A stretch of DNA of 6,048 nucleotides from PVC group bacterium (GTDB lineage: Bacteria; Verrucomicrobiota; Kiritimatiellia; CAIKKV01; PXCX01): positions 1 to 6,048 of the forward strand of contig PWZG01000138.1 of assembly GCA_003567575.1 (NCBI GenBank). Reading direction: 5' to 3'. Below the pieces are notes generated by a model. It made no database searches, had not been told where the DNA came from, and worked only from the letters and a program-made list of their open reading frames with translations. The translations under genes were made by a program, and so were the position numbers. Below, one piece after another: positions 6,013 to 6,048 of the stretch (positions are counted from its first letter, which is position 1; the number at the start of each line of letters is the position of its first letter).

Positions 6013-6048
6013 ATGGAGGTTCGGGAAGTTATGTTTTGCAGGTGTCGT
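6013..6048 (+). CDS. Possible 5' end of a further gene, cut by the window edge
   Basis: Two in-frame ATGs occur, at 6013 and 6031. GGAGG at 6015-6019 lies 11 bases before the second, a slightly long but workable spacing, so 6031 would be the better start; the first has only a weak purine stretch before it. The frame is open to the edge, but only 6 to 12 codons are visible, so no product can be named. The AT-rich DNA before it fits an upstream region. It may be chance. Confidence 0.25.
   Translation, partial: MEVREVMFCRCR

Overview
The window holds two clear genes on the + strand, then about 600 bp of repeat-rich DNA with no gene I can support, and perhaps the first codons of a third gene at the right edge. 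The coding part is GC-rich (roughly 60% by eye). The last ~120 bp fall to about 40% GC. A long Sec-exported protein built from glycine-rich, beta-strand-rich modules and InlB-like repeats, next to a CehA/McbA-type PHP metallohydrolase, is the style of the PVC group (Kiritimatiellota, Lentisphaerota, Verrucomicrobiota, Planctomycetota). That placement is an inference from style; no marker gene is present.

Layout. Positions 51-4418 encode a 1455-residue exported protein: a signal peptide, then three tandem modules of about 500 residues. Each module has a tryptophan-rich opening, a conserved acidic loop, a glycine-rich core and a closing strand region. Modules 1 and 2 end in a divergent InlB B-repeat-like domain; module 3 stops just before the point where that domain would begin. 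No C-terminal sorting or anchoring signal is visible. Eight bases later, 4427-5425 encode a 332-residue PHP-superfamily metallohydrolase with its metal-ligand motifs intact and no signal peptide. The tight spacing suggests one transcript.

The region 5426-6012 contains short repeats: a cluster of CGACAC motifs, four head-to-tail copies of a decaying 13-bp unit, a 12-bp direct repeat bracketing that array, a 9-bp repeat pair flanking a nested inverted repeat, and a 12-bp perfect palindrome. This looks like a decayed intergenic or REP-like repeat cluster. A GGAGG followed by ATG at the right edge may start the next gene.

How the genes work together is not established. The exported protein looks structural or adhesive, and the PHP protein looks like a cytoplasmic hydrolase of unknown substrate. 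The most interesting points are the three-module protein with its invariant acidic loop, its pairing with the PHP enzyme, and the 13-bp decaying array. I do not see a convincing new defence, mobile or RNA system.
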